In this document: positions 9,706 to 19,735 of the stretch, piece by piece
Layout of the letters: every line of letters starts with the position of its first letter
Position numbering within the stretch: position 1 is the first letter of the stretch
Source: Haplomitrium mnioides
Lineage: Eukaryota > Marchantiophyta > Haplomitriopsida > Calobryales
NCBI GenBank assembly: GCA_049999725.1
Contig: JBNGIS010033086.1
Coordinates: 1 to 28,809 of the forward strand
Length of the DNA: 28,809 nucleotides
Direction of reading: 5' to 3'
The notes under the pieces: generated by a model
What the model saw: the letters and a program-made list of their open reading frames with translations, nothing else
The model's database searches: none
What the model was told of the DNA's origin: nothing
Made by a program: the position numbers and the translations under genes

Positions 9706-10390
9706 TTGGAAGATCCAACTATGTATCGGAAAATAGTTGGATGTTTGATTTATGCGACCATGACAAGACCAAATATGTCTCATGGTGTGGGAGTACTTAG
9801 TCAGTTTTTGAAGGTGCCAAGAAAGCCATATTTAGATGCGGCAAGGAGAGCATTACGTTACTCAAAAGGCACACTGAATTATGGTTTATTTTATGCATAT
9901 AGAGTTGAAGTAAAACTTTAAGTATATACTGATGTAGATTGGGCTAGATATACATATGACAGAAGATCTACAAGTGGTTATGTTTTCAGTATTGGAGGTG
10001 CTGTAGTGAGTTGGAGTAGTAAGAAGCAACCTACAGTTGCTTTGTCAGGCACAGACTCAGAGTATAGAGGAGTAGCAATGGCTGTATGTGAAATAGCTTG
10101 GGTACGCAAGCTATTGTCCAATTTAGGACATGATCTGCAAGAGCATGTGACTTTGTATTGTGACAACATAAGTAGTATACAACTGGCAAAAAATCCAGTG
10201 TTTTATGCAAGGACGAAACACATTGAAGTTCATTACCATTACATACGAGAGAAGGTACTTGAAGGTGAGATTGATTTGGTGTATGTGAATACAGATGAGG
10301 AAGTAGTTGATATTTTTCCAAAGTCAATAAGTATAGAGAAGCTACATAAGTTTCGAACTATTATAGGAGTGCTTGACATTAGCTTGAGCT
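9706..10390 (+). pseudogene. Copia RNase H, broken
   Basis: YRKIVGCLIYATMTRPNMSHGVG starts the connection, and the RNase H core follows. YTDVDWA (Asp) comes after a TAA stop near 9919. ALSGTDSEYRGVA and LYCDNISSIQLAKN supply the other acidic residues. The final frame 10006-10446 runs past the usual end of copia pol into the 3' LTR, so its true C-terminus is uncertain. It degrades the RNA strand during cDNA synthesis. Confidence 0.92.
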
Positions 10391-10399
10391 TGAGGTTAG

Positions 10400-10660
10400 T
10401 GTTGACATACCAAGCTCTGTACGTAACCCTCCAGGATGACGGGTAGAATCTTATTTTTTTAGACCCTCTTTAGGGTTAGTTTGTTAAGTTAATTTAGGGT
10501 AATTTTAAGTATAAATATAGAGTATGTAGAGAGAAAAGTATGGAGATCAAAGAGAGAGAGAGCCGCCATGCCCCAAGCCTCTTCCGTTTTGTAAATCCAT
10601 TGCGTTGAATACGATCTCTTATACTTGCCTCTAAATATTTGTCTCCTCGATTTCTTTACA
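10400..10660 (+). repeat. Copia 3' LTR
   Basis: TGTTGACATACC...TTTCTTTACA, 261 bp, homologous to 5759-5993 with about nineteen substitutions, an extra block near 10430-10448 and small indels. The polypurine tract expected before it is weak (GAGCTTGAGGTTAG). A satellite monomer resumes at the next base. Confidence 0.94.
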
Positions 10661-13600
10661 GTTTGGTGAGTGGAGCACCAACTTTCATTTGAAAATCCTA
10701 TTCGATAGAATGGCTGCAATGTTTGGTGAGTGAGCACCAACTTCCATTTCCATATCACATTTTGCAGAAGTGGCAAAATGTTTGTTGAGTGGCACAACAA
10801 CTTTCATTTCCATGTTATATCTAAGAGAATTGGTATACATTTGGTGAGTGGGGCACCAACTTCCATTTCAACATCATGTCTACCAGAATTGGTATGGTGA
10901 GTGAAGCACAAACTTCCATTTCCATATCATATCTAGCAGAATTGGTATAGTGTTTGATGACTAGAGCACCAACTTCCATTTTAATTTCATGTCTATGAGA
11001 ATTGGTATACGTTCTCTCAATACAACACCAACTTTCATCTCTATAGCCTCCTTAGTAGAATAGTTGCAATGTTTGGTGAGTGAGCCCCAACTCCTATTTC
11101 CATATCATATTTGAGAGAAATGGTACAATGTTTGGTGAGTGGAGCATCAACTTCCAATTGGATATCATATCTAAAAGAATTGGTATAATATTTGGTGAGT
11201 GGAGCACCAACTTCCATTTCCATCTCATATTCAGGAGAATTGGTATATGTTGTGTGAGTGAAACACCAACTTTAATTTCCATATCCTTTTTGGTAGAATG
11301 GCTGCAATGTTTTGTGGGTGAGCACCAACTTGCATTTCCATGTTGCATCTAGAGGAATTGGTATATGTTTTGTGTTGCAATGCTTTTTGAGTGAGCACCA
11401 ACTTCCACTTCCATGTCAGGTTTAGAAGAAGCGGTACAATGTTTAGTGGATGGAGCACCAACTTCCATATTTTATCATATCTAGAGAGCATTGGTTTACA
11501 TTTTATAACTTGAGCACCAACATATCAAATTTGGGAGAAGTGGTACAATGTTTGGTGAGCGGCACACCAACCTCCATTTCCATGTCAAATCTAAGAGATT
11601 TGGCGAAATGTTTGGTTAATGGAGCACCAACTTTGATTTCGCTATTACATCTAGGAGAATTGGTGTAGTTTTTGGTGAGTAGAGAACCAACTTTTATTTG
11701 TATGTCATATCTAGGAGAATTGGTATATGTTGTTTGAGTGGAGCACCAACTTTCAATGCTTAATGCTATTTTGTAAAAAGGGTGCAATGTTTGGTTAGTG
11801 GGCACCAACTTCTATTTCCATGTCATATTTGGAAGACGTGGTGTAATGTTTGGTGAGTGGAGCACCAATTTCCATTCCATTTCATATATTGGAGAAAATG
11901 TATATGTTCTCCTTGTCGAGCACAAACTTTCATTTTTGTATCCTATTTAGTATAATGGGTGTATTGGTTGGTGAGGGAGCACCAACTTCCATTTCCATAT
12001 CACATTTGAGACAAGTGGTACAATGTTTGGTGACTCCCACACCAACTTTCCTTTCCATGTCATGTCTAGCAAAATTGACATATTGTTTGGTGAGTGTAGC
12101 ACCAACTTCCATTTCGATGTCACGTTCAAGATAACTCGTATAATGTTTGATGATTGGAGTACAAAGTTTCATTTCCATATCACATGTAAGAGAATTTGTA
12201 TAATGTTTGGTGAGTGGAGCACCAACTTCCATTTCCATATCATATCTATGAGAATGGGTATATGTTCTCCAAGTGGAGCACCAACTTTCATTTTATGATC
12301 CTATTTGGAAGAATGGCTGCAATGTTTGGTGAGTGAGCACCAACTTCCATTTTAGTTTTATAGTTGGAAGAAATGGTGCAATTTTTGGTGAGTGGTACAT
12401 CAATTTCCATTCCCATGTCACATCTAAGAGAATTGGTATATGTTTTGTGACTGAAGAACCAACTTTTATTTCTATATATTATTTTGTAGAATGGTTGTAA
12501 TGTTTGTAGAGTGAGCACCAACTTCGATTTCCCTATCATATTTAGGAGAACTAGTATATGTTCTATAGGTGGAGCTTGAACTTTCATTTCCAAATTTTGT
12601 TTGGTAGATAGCTGCAATGTTAAGTAAATGGTGCACCAACTTCTATTTCTTATCATATCTAGAGATAATTGGTTTTTATTTTGTAAGTTGAGCACCAACA
12701 TGTCACATTTGAGAGAAGTGGTACAGTGTTTGGTGATTGGTACACCAACCTCCATTTCCATATCAAATCTAGAGAAATTGGTATAATGCTTGGTCAGTGG
12801 AGCACCAAATTTGATTTCCATAACATATCTAGGAGAATTGGCACAATGTTTGGTGAGTCAAGCACCAACTTTGATTTCCATATCATATCTAGGAGAACTG
12901 GTATAATGTTTGTTGAGTAGAGCACCAACTTCTATTTCCATGTCATATTTAAGAGAATTGGTATATGTTGTGTAAGTAGACCACCAACTTTTGATGTTTT
13001 ATTCTATTTGTAGAAAAGGTGCAATGTTTGGTGAGTTAGCGCCAACTTCCATTTCCATGTCATATTTGGAAGAAGTGGTACAATGCTTGGTAAGTGGACT
13101 ACCAATTTCCATTTCCATGTCATATTTCAAAGAAATTGTATATGTTTTCTTGGTGGAGCAAAAACTTTCATTTTTACATTCTATTTGGTAAAATGGGTGC
13201 CATGTTTGGTGAGTGAGCACCAACTTCCATTTTCATATCATATTTGAGNNNNNNNNNNATGTTTGGTGAGTGAGCACCAACTTCCATTTTCATATCATAT
13301 TTGAGACAAGTGGTACAATTTTTAGTGACTTGCATACCAACTTCTATTTCCATGCCATGTTTAGAATAATTGACTTTATGTTTGTTGAGTGAAGCACCAA
13401 CTTCTATTCAATGTCATATATAGAAGAATTGGTACATTTTCCATAAGTGGAGCATCAACTTCTTTTTAGACATCATATCTAAGAGAATTGGTGTAATGTT
13501 TGGTGAGTAAAGCATCAACTTCTATTTCTATGTTATATCTAGAAGAAAATGTATATATTGTATGAGTAGAGCATCAACTTTACTTTCTATATCCTATTTG

Positions 13601-14421
13601 GTAAAGTGGCTACAATGTTTGGTATGTGAAGGCCAACTTTCATTTTCATATGCTCTTTGGTTAAATGACTGCAATGTTTTGTGAGTGAGCACCAACTTCC
13701 ATTTCCATGTCATGTTTGGGACAAGTGGTGCAGCGTTTGGTGAGAAGAGCACCAACTTCCATTTCCATGTCATGTTTGGGACAAGTGGTGCAGTGTTTGG
13801 TGAGAAGAGCACCAACTTCCATTTTCAATCATATCTAGAGATAATTAGTATACATTTTGTGAGTTGAGCACCAACATATGACATTTGGGAGAAGTGGTAC
13901 AATGTTTGGTGAGTAGCACACCAACCTCTATTTCCATATCAAATCTGGGGGAGTTGGCAAAATATTTGGTGAGTGGAGCACCAAATTTGATTTCTATATT
14001 ATATCTAAGATAGTTGGTATAATGTTTTGTGGGTAATGTACCAACATCTATTTCTATATCGCATCTAGGAGAGTTGGCATATGTTGTTTGAGTGGAGCAC
14101 CAACTTTTAATGTTATATGTTATTTTGTAGAAAGGTTGTTTGGTTTTTGAGCACCAACTTCTATTTTCATATCATATTTGAAAGAAGTGGGATAATAGTT
14201 GGTAAGTAGAGCACCAATTTCCATTTCTATGTCATATATAGAAGAAATTGTATATGTTCTCCTATTTGAGCACAAACTTTTTTTATATTCTATTTAGTAT
14301 AAAAGGTGCAATGTTTGGTAGGTGACTATGAACTTTTGTTTCTATATCACAATTGAGACAAGTGGTACATTATTTGGTGACTCATATACCAACTTGCATT
14401 TCCAGGTAATACCTAGGAGGA
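10661..14421. repeat. Satellite array, 59-60 bp monomer with about 1.18-kb higher-order period
   Basis: Around 63 head-to-tail monomers with consensus blocks ATGTTTGGTGAGTGGAGCACC, AACTTCCATTTCCATATCA and TATCTAGGAGAATTGGTATA. Monomers fall into recognisable subtypes (AGAATGGCTGC, GAGAAGTGGTAC, GAGAATTGGTAT endings). A shortened monomer lacking about 10 bp starts at 11512, 12690 and 13866, and the subtypes after it recur in nearly the same order, giving a higher-order unit of about 20 monomers. Each monomer carries a dyad TTGGTG-(6 or 7)-CACCAA. The array has an N gap at 13249-13258 and ends against the LTR at 14422. Confidence 0.97.
13249..13258. other. Assembly gap (10 N), probably a false duplication
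   Basis: Ten Ns. The 47 bases before the gap (13202-13248) and the 47 bases after it (13259-13305) are identical, which is unlike other neighbouring monomers, which differ at many sites. Confidence 0.95.
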
Positions 14422-14912
14422 TGTCAACCCTTTTTTTTCAGGCCTTAACCCTCAAAGATGCCACTTTGGAAGAAAATGGCGACAAATCGAGCCTCATGTT
14501 CTTTTGTGAGATGGCCCCGCATCCAAGTTGTAATAGTACAAGCATAAGGTTGTGCTATTTATAAGAAAATAGAGAGGAGTGAAGGAAGTGGTAGTGAGTC
14601 ACTTTTAAGGTTAAGATTGGATTACTTGCATGCAAAGTCACTTTTGGTAGAGAGTCACCTTTAGGGCTGAAATTAGAAGTGACTTGTAAGAGAAGAAAGA
14701 GAGATGACACCCTCTTCTCTTGTATAAATAGAAGGGCTTCTTAGCCCCACTCTTCATTCTGGAGTTCCTCTCGAGTCACTTGGGTTTTTTGGTTGCTTGG
14801 CTTTGGCTAGTATTCTTGGCTTTGTTTGCTTATTGGCTTTGAGTTGTGTAACTCTTTTAGAGTTGTCTTGAAGTATTACTTATTTGGAAGTCGGTCTTTG
14901 AGTTCTTTTACA
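14422..14912 (+). repeat. 5' LTR of the gag-only element
   Basis: It starts TGTCAACCC right where satellite similarity stops and ends TTTTACA one base before the primer site; 491 bp. There is no second copy in the window to confirm the left end, so that limit is inferred from the satellite break and the TG start. Confidence 0.7.
14723..14730 (+). promoter_or_regulatory. LTR TATA box
   Basis: TATAAATA followed by GAAGGGC, about 180 bp upstream of the LTR end and in the position expected for the U3/R promoter. A good match to a plant TATA box. Confidence 0.65.
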
Positions 14913-14913
14913 T

Positions 14914-14926
14914 TGGTATTAGAGCC
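14914..14926 (+). other. Primer binding site (initiator-Met tRNA)
   Basis: TGGTATTAGAGCC, one base after the LTR end, complementary to the initiator-Met tRNA 3' end with one mismatch. It is the same variant as in the copia element. Confidence 0.9.
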
Positions 14927-14943
14927 ACATTCTTTTTGGTGGA

Positions 14944-15845
14944 ATGGAGAATCAAGAAGGGAGGATGCAAGGGATGCAACAACAAATTGAACATCTTTCT
15001 CGTTTGTTAGAAGTTCAAATGAAAAAATGAGGAATATGGCATCTTTTCAAGAAGAAGAAAGTCATGTGTAGTTTTCTAAACCAAAGGTTTATGATGGGAA
15101 GACGGTTCCTGGTGCATCTCAGAATTTCTTGTTCGTTTGTAAGCAATATTTTGAGACTACTAATATAAGAGAGGATGGTAGAAGAATTCTATTTGTTGCA
15201 AGTCAGTTGGAAGGAGTGGCAAATACTTGGTGGAGATATCAAATTGAGCAAGCTCAACGTGGATTTGTCGCTCCAATTGCTTCTAAGCAAGAGTTTAAAG
15301 AAGCGGTAAATCTAAGATTTAGAGCTTCGAATGCTCCAAAGGTGGCAAGAGATTGTTTGGCAGAATTGAAACAAGTTGGTACGATAAGGAGCTATGTAAC
15401 ACAATTTCAAAATATCATTATGCAAATTCCTAATATAGACGAGTGAGAAGCTTTGGATCACTTTGTTCGAGGATTGAAGCCTCGCACTAGAATGGAAGTG
15501 ACAATGAGAGAGCCCTCTCAACTAGAAGAAGCAATGAGTATGGCAGAACGATATGACTCGCTACTAGCAGCCAACGAGGCTAGGCCATATCCACGTCCAC
15601 AACAAGCTTTAACAAATGCTCGTGTGCCAACAAATAAGGCTGTACCTATGGAGATTGATGCGGCGCAGAGAGTGGCACTCACTGATGGAAAGTGTGAGCA
15701 TCTATGTCAAAGTAGAGGATGTTTTTATTGTCGACAGCTTGGTCATATGATTGCAAACTGCCCATGTCGCCAAGGTCAACCACGTGCTCTTGTTCAAGCG
15801 GCAATTGTTGAAGAAGAAAATCAAGAAAATGACCAACCTCAGTAA
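14944..15845 (+). pseudogene. gag: Ty3/gypsy-type gag (retrotrans_gag) with intact zinc knuckle
   Basis: Start ATG 14944, first in a Gln/Met-rich leader. A frameshift at an A-run (about 15023) and a TAG (about 15069) separate it from the capsid part. That part (about 15080-15600) reads FSKPKVYDGKTVPGASQNFL, then LVASQLEGVANTWW-like and RMEVTMREPSQLEEAM segments, as in the retrotrans_gag family, interrupted by TGA at about 15444. The knuckle C-x2-C-x4-H-x4-C (CFYCRQLGHMIANC, about 15720-15761) is complete, and the frame ends TAA 15843-15845. The final stop falls where pol should begin, so this may be a natural Gag end. Confidence 0.88.
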
Positions 15846-15848
15846 GGA

Positions 15849-16303
15849 TAGTCGAGCGGTTTACTAAGAGCTTAATTAGCTCCAATAGAATGAAAAGCTC
15901 GACAAGAATTAGAAGTACCTTGTTTCATCTAGACGGTATGTGTTAGGTCACAAGGTAGGCAATTGAAGAAGCTTCTAGAAGAGTTTTGTTGGAGCACAAG
16001 GAGGAACACAATCGTAGGTGAACAACAAAGTGGCATCTTCTGGCAATAGGAAAGTGCTATTCTGCCATAAGTCAGAACAGAACACAGAAGGTCAAAGTAA
16101 TTTAGGACAATAGTGTAGTTTAGCCGTGTTGTGACAATGGTACTAAGATCGGACTGTTGTGGTTGGTGAATGTGAGCGGAGAAATTTGTGAATCAAGTAT
16201 CATTGTGAAGGTTGCATGAAAGGATTGCGACAATGTGTTTCGTAGATGACACACCGAAGCGTGTAAGAAAGGGTGGTAAGGAGAAACCATTTGCCTAATT
16301 TCA
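15849..16303. other. Post-gag tail, no recognisable pol
   Basis: About 455 bp between gag and the PUM fragment. No DSG/DTG protease, reverse transcriptase or integrase motif is present in any frame I read. TTTGCCTAATTTCAG just before 16304 resembles a splice acceptor, so the right edge could be an original PUM intron end. Confidence 0.5.
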
Positions 16304-16711
16304 GCAAAGAAAAGGAGGCCGAAGAAGCTCCATGGCAAAGTGTGTGCTTGCAGCCTCTATGGCTTTTGATGTTGATTTTGCCATAAGAGAGGAAGCGAGG
16401 GCAGCATCGGCAATAAGCGATCCATCAACTATGAAGAGCTATATGGGAGGAACTCACGTTGACATGCTTGAACTTCAGAAGGGTCAGTTGAATGCAATGC
16501 TTGGCTATTCACAAGACCACAAATCCCAATACGCCAGAAGTAGAGGTATAGGATTACCTATCGCTAGTAAAAGTGGTTCAGTGAGTCTCGCTTACTATGG
16601 TTACCCCCCCCCCCCAGTGTTGGTCTTGTGATGCCATATGCAAACTCTCTAATGGCTAGTCTTGTGTTACCAGGCTCTCCCGTTGGTCCTGCGAATTTGT
16701 CACTCAGACGC
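16304..16711 (+). pseudogene. PUM-like: Pumilio-family RNA-binding protein, N-terminal fragment (left part)
   Basis: Reads like the conserved region just before the repeat domain of plant Pumilio proteins: a DPSTMKSYMGG and MLELQKGQLNAMLGY block, KSQY, LPIASKSGS, YYGYPP, then, after a shift, VGLVMPYANSLMASLVLPGSPVGP in pieces. The frame breaks in a run of twelve C (16604-16615). The fragment stops at the gypsy LTR (16712) and resumes at 26088. Plant Pumilio proteins bind 3' UTR sequences and lower translation or stability of mRNA in the cytoplasm. The RNA-binding repeats are not on this side. The acceptor-like TTTCAG before 16304 suggests an exon start rather than a retrocopy, but this is not certain. 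Confidence 0.85.
16604..16615. repeat. C12 homopolymer at the PUM frame break
   Basis: Twelve consecutive C. Pumilio-like residues lie in one frame before it and another after it, so the run length is out by one or two bases, either as a real mutation or as a sequencing error. Confidence 0.9.
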
Positions 16712-18455
16712 TATCGCGTGGCCGCTTTCTTGTTCTGAGAATACGCGGGGTATATGGTTGTAGAGAGTGTTATGCAAATGGCAGAAGCTCTGTGTTTTAG
16801 TGGTTTGGAATGAACAACTTTGACAGAGATTTAGGTTCTCATGCCTTTCCTAGATTCAATAAATGTTCAATCACAAACCCGAAAAAAAAAATAGTTTTCT
16901 CCAACTTTTTGTTCGAGTGTTGTCAAGGAGAATGCATGGTTTGCTTGTTGCTAGGCTCTAAAACTCTCAGGCTGAAAACTAGGGTGCAAGATAACTCTGT
17001 ATGAAAATTTTCAGCTCAAATACTTGAGCGAATTGGTCATTACTCTCAAAGATTCAATGTTGTTTGAGAAAACCGAACAAAATAACACCCCTAAACTTCC
17101 TAGGTAGTAACTTCTTCACTTCAAAGAGAATAGCCTTGAAACTTTACACACTATTTTATCATACTACCATCTTTAGGTTCCCAAACTCTCAACTGACACT
17201 CTGCTCTTGATAGAATGCAAGAATTCACAACTCAAAGTCGAATGAGGAGTGAATTCGAAACAACCTTTCAATCGGTACTCAAATTCAACTCGCTGTTACA
17301 GAACAACCCCAACTCCAAATGAATCAAAACTTGTCTTCAAATTGTAGCCCTTGTCAAAATATTTCCAATGATTATCTATTTGTCTCCAGATTCGTTGTAC
17401 ACTTGATTCTATTGCGTGAAAGACGATGTGCCCTTCAATTTGACCCTTTCACCTTCAAACGCTCATAAGTATTTTGTTAGAGCTCCAAACGACTTGAAAT
17501 TTGTTGTAAAGGGATGCCACTCTTCTTGAGCTTTTGATCCTTGCCTTGCACGAACTCCCCTTCCTCTGGAAACTCCTCGAACCTTCATAAAAACAAACTA
17601 CCTCCTCTCCTTCCTTTAGGTTTTTACTAACTTCAAGTCACTTTTCTTTTGATATAAGAACCATAGAACCTAAGCTATTTGTGCTAACAAGAAACAAAGA
17701 TGAAACAAACAGAAGGTAAAATTGAGTCCTCTTCAATCGGATGACCATTTGGCGACGCTCCACCAATTGCAGCTCCGACTATTCAACATTTACCAAAAAC
17801 CCGAAACACCCTTCGACGACGATTTGAGAAACACCTCTCCACATCAGGTCAGAATGTAGATGGTAAGGTCCCATTGTTCTCCATATGTGATGATTGGCAA
17901 TAAAACAGGAATTGGTGAATTCATCACCGAAGTTAGAAACTGATCACCGAAGTGATACTTTATCTACTGTCGAAAGTGGTCTCGAGGAATTATCCGCATC
18001 CCAATGAAGAATGGATTTGGAAGAGGAAAATTAGGAGCAACAAACAATCCTCTGTCCATTTCCAAGATTGCCACCCATAAGCTCCTTCAACTCCACCAAA
18101 GAACTTATGTGTTTCGAGCGCCCACTCCCCTCTTCGATATTTGTCCCTTCTTGGTTGTTCTTGGGATGATCCCCCTTTCTTCCTTGCTCCTTTCTTTATT
18201 TATCTTCAAAATATTTGAGAGCATAATCCAAAGGAATCCATGAACAACCAATAGGATGGTCTTGTCCTTACCTACAGGATCTCGAGAATCTTCCATGTAA
18301 TAACGGCAGACTCTACTTTTGCGTTTCTAAAAGCTGCTCGATAGATTCCTTGTCGCTTCTTCATGAATTTTCTCTAAACTCATCCATTGTAAGAGTGATT
18401 TTTTTTTCCTTTCTTTTTGTTATCTTTCACACACTTGCCGAACCACAACACGACA
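16712..18455 (-). repeat. Gypsy 3' LTR
   Basis: 1744 bp, homologous to 24362-26087. In element orientation it starts TGTCGTGTTG next to the polypurine tract. Its outer end, which should be ACA, is ATA because of one transition at 16713. It has about 19 extra bases near 18075-18095 that are absent from the other LTR. Confidence 0.94.
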
Positions 18456-18472
18456 TCCACCCCCTTTTGAAC
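18456..18472 (-). other. Polypurine tract of the gypsy element
   Basis: On the minus strand TTCAAAAGGGGGTGGA ends directly at the 3' LTR start (TGTCGTG). Its position and base content are as expected for the plus-strand primer of a retrotransposon. Confidence 0.85.
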
Positions 18473-18520
18473 TGGTGCATCCTCTAGTAGGCACCAAGAA
18501 AGTAAACGTTGTGGTCGGCA

Positions 18521-19735
18521 TCAGAGAGTTTCTCCTTCTTCTAAAGTGAAGTCCTTCTCTTGCTCTTCTGGATTATCTTCCTGTTCAAACACTGGCAGGG
18601 CAGCTCCAAGATCCTCCAAAACATTTTCTTGGTCTCGTTGCTTGAACAGTTTCACCCGCTTTGCTGCAATTGGAACTTTGAGCAAAGTCCCATCCAACTC
18701 TCTCAAGGTATATGTGGCATTGTCATGCACAATCACCACTACATAAGGTCCAAACCAGCGTTTAGAAAACTTCCTCATCGTACTATGATGGTTATCCAAG
18801 CTGTTGTCATAAACCAATACCCAATCTCCCTCTTGTAAATCATGTGGCCTCAATCTATGTGCTTGATCAAATCTGATTTTCTTTTTCAGCCTTGCTCTCT
18901 TCATCCCTTCTACTGCTAACTGGATATCTTCAGGCCTCCTCTCCAATTGCTAAATCCGAAGTGTAAGCAACTCCTCTTGCGACATCTGATCTTGCCAAGG
19001 TAAGACACTCCAATTCAAGATAGTCTCCTCGATAGGCATGATAGGTTTATGCCCTTGCATCAACTCAACTGGCATATAACCAGTCATTGAGCTATGAGTA
19101 GCCCTATCAACCCATAATGCAAATGGTAATAGCCTTGGCCACTCACCAGCTCTCCTTCTACATGCTTTAACAAGAGCCTTCACAATAGAAGGATGCCCAT
19201 GCTCACTCTTTGCATTCCCTTCAGGATTATATGTTGTAGTGAGAGCAAGCTTGATCCCACATCTTTGAAAGAATTCTCTAGCTTCATGAGTATTTAACTC
19301 TCCTCTGTCAACTATGATCTTTCTCACACAACCATATCTTGACACCACATCTTCTAGCAAAAACCAACAAATATTCTCTGTTGCATTGGTTCTCAATGCT
19401 CTTCCCTTGACTTGATTGGATAAATCTTCTCTTGCTAGGACCAAGTACTTCATTTGCCACACTACTGGTGGCATAGCAACAAGATCCACTACCCACTTAT
19501 AATGCAAAGCAAGTGGATACGTTGGATGTAACCCATTTCTGTGCCGAAGCTCTGAATACATCTGACAGATTTGACAAGACTCTACAAAAGAAACCACATC
19601 CCAATACATATTTTTCCACCAATATTTTTCCTTCAATTTTGTAAAGGTGCCATAAATGCCCCTATGCCCAGCTCATAAGCTACAATGAAATTCATTCATC
19701 AACTTTTTTTGTGTCTTTTTCTCACACACCACCCT
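18521..19735 (-). pseudogene. Gypsy integrase (zinc domain, core, GPY/F), broken
   Basis: It follows RNase H. The zinc domain shows H(x3-5)H...CQICQ, with a stop (TGA) before the second part (AGHRGIY). The core has Asp in DLVAMP (19484-19486), Asp in IVDRGE (19307-19309) and Glu in NPEGNAKSEHG (19202-19204), so all three catalytic residues remain. A TAG at about 18949 breaks it before the last frame, which has the GPY/F-type module (RWFGPYVVV...YTLRELDGTLLKVPI) and an acidic tail ending in a stop at 18521. No chromodomain is visible. Confidence 0.93.

Larger units (their letters stand above)
5759..10660 (+). mobile_element. Degenerate Ty1/copia LTR retrotransposon, nested in satellite DNA
   Basis: A full-length but inactivated element of 4.9 kb: LTR - initiator-Met primer site - gag - protease - integrase - reverse transcriptase - RNase H - LTR, the Ty1/copia order. 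GTTTGG flanks both ends (5753-5758 and 10661-10666), either a 6-bp target duplication or 5 bp plus a chance match. The flanks join into one intact satellite monomer when the element is removed. The two LTRs differ at about nineteen positions by eye plus several indels, so the insertion is old. The coding part carries many stops and frameshifts, and no long intact polyprotein remains. Confidence 0.96.
14422..16300 (+). mobile_element. Truncated LTR retrotransposon (5' LTR, primer site, gag only)
   Basis: A 5' LTR (14422-14912) with a TATA box, an initiator-Met primer site, a Ty3/gypsy-type gag and then about 450 bp without recognisable protease or reverse transcriptase. No matching 3' LTR is seen before the PUM fragment, nor in the rest of the window. 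It may be a non-autonomous gag-only (TR-GAG-like) element cut short, or an element truncated by a rearrangement. The right limit is approximate: Pumilio similarity starts at about 16304. Confidence 0.75.

Noticed and set aside
10446-10800. Coding frames in the copia 3' LTR
   Set aside because: They overlap the LTR and the start of the satellite and have no counterpart in copia proteins.
11041-14110. Long repetitive frames on both strands of the satellite (for example MEMEVGAPLTKH repeats)
   Set aside because: A 60-bp unit keeps any stop-free frame open; 59-bp units shift it. The peptides occur in several frames and both strands and end at random, so they are by-products of the repeat.
5027-14421. 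CRISPR-like array
   Set aside because: The repeats are directly adjacent without unique spacers; they are microsatellites and a satellite.
18004-18296. Frames within the gypsy LTR, repeated at 25607-25858
   Set aside because: Both LTR copies show them but they differ by indels, with no known LTR-encoded product in this group.
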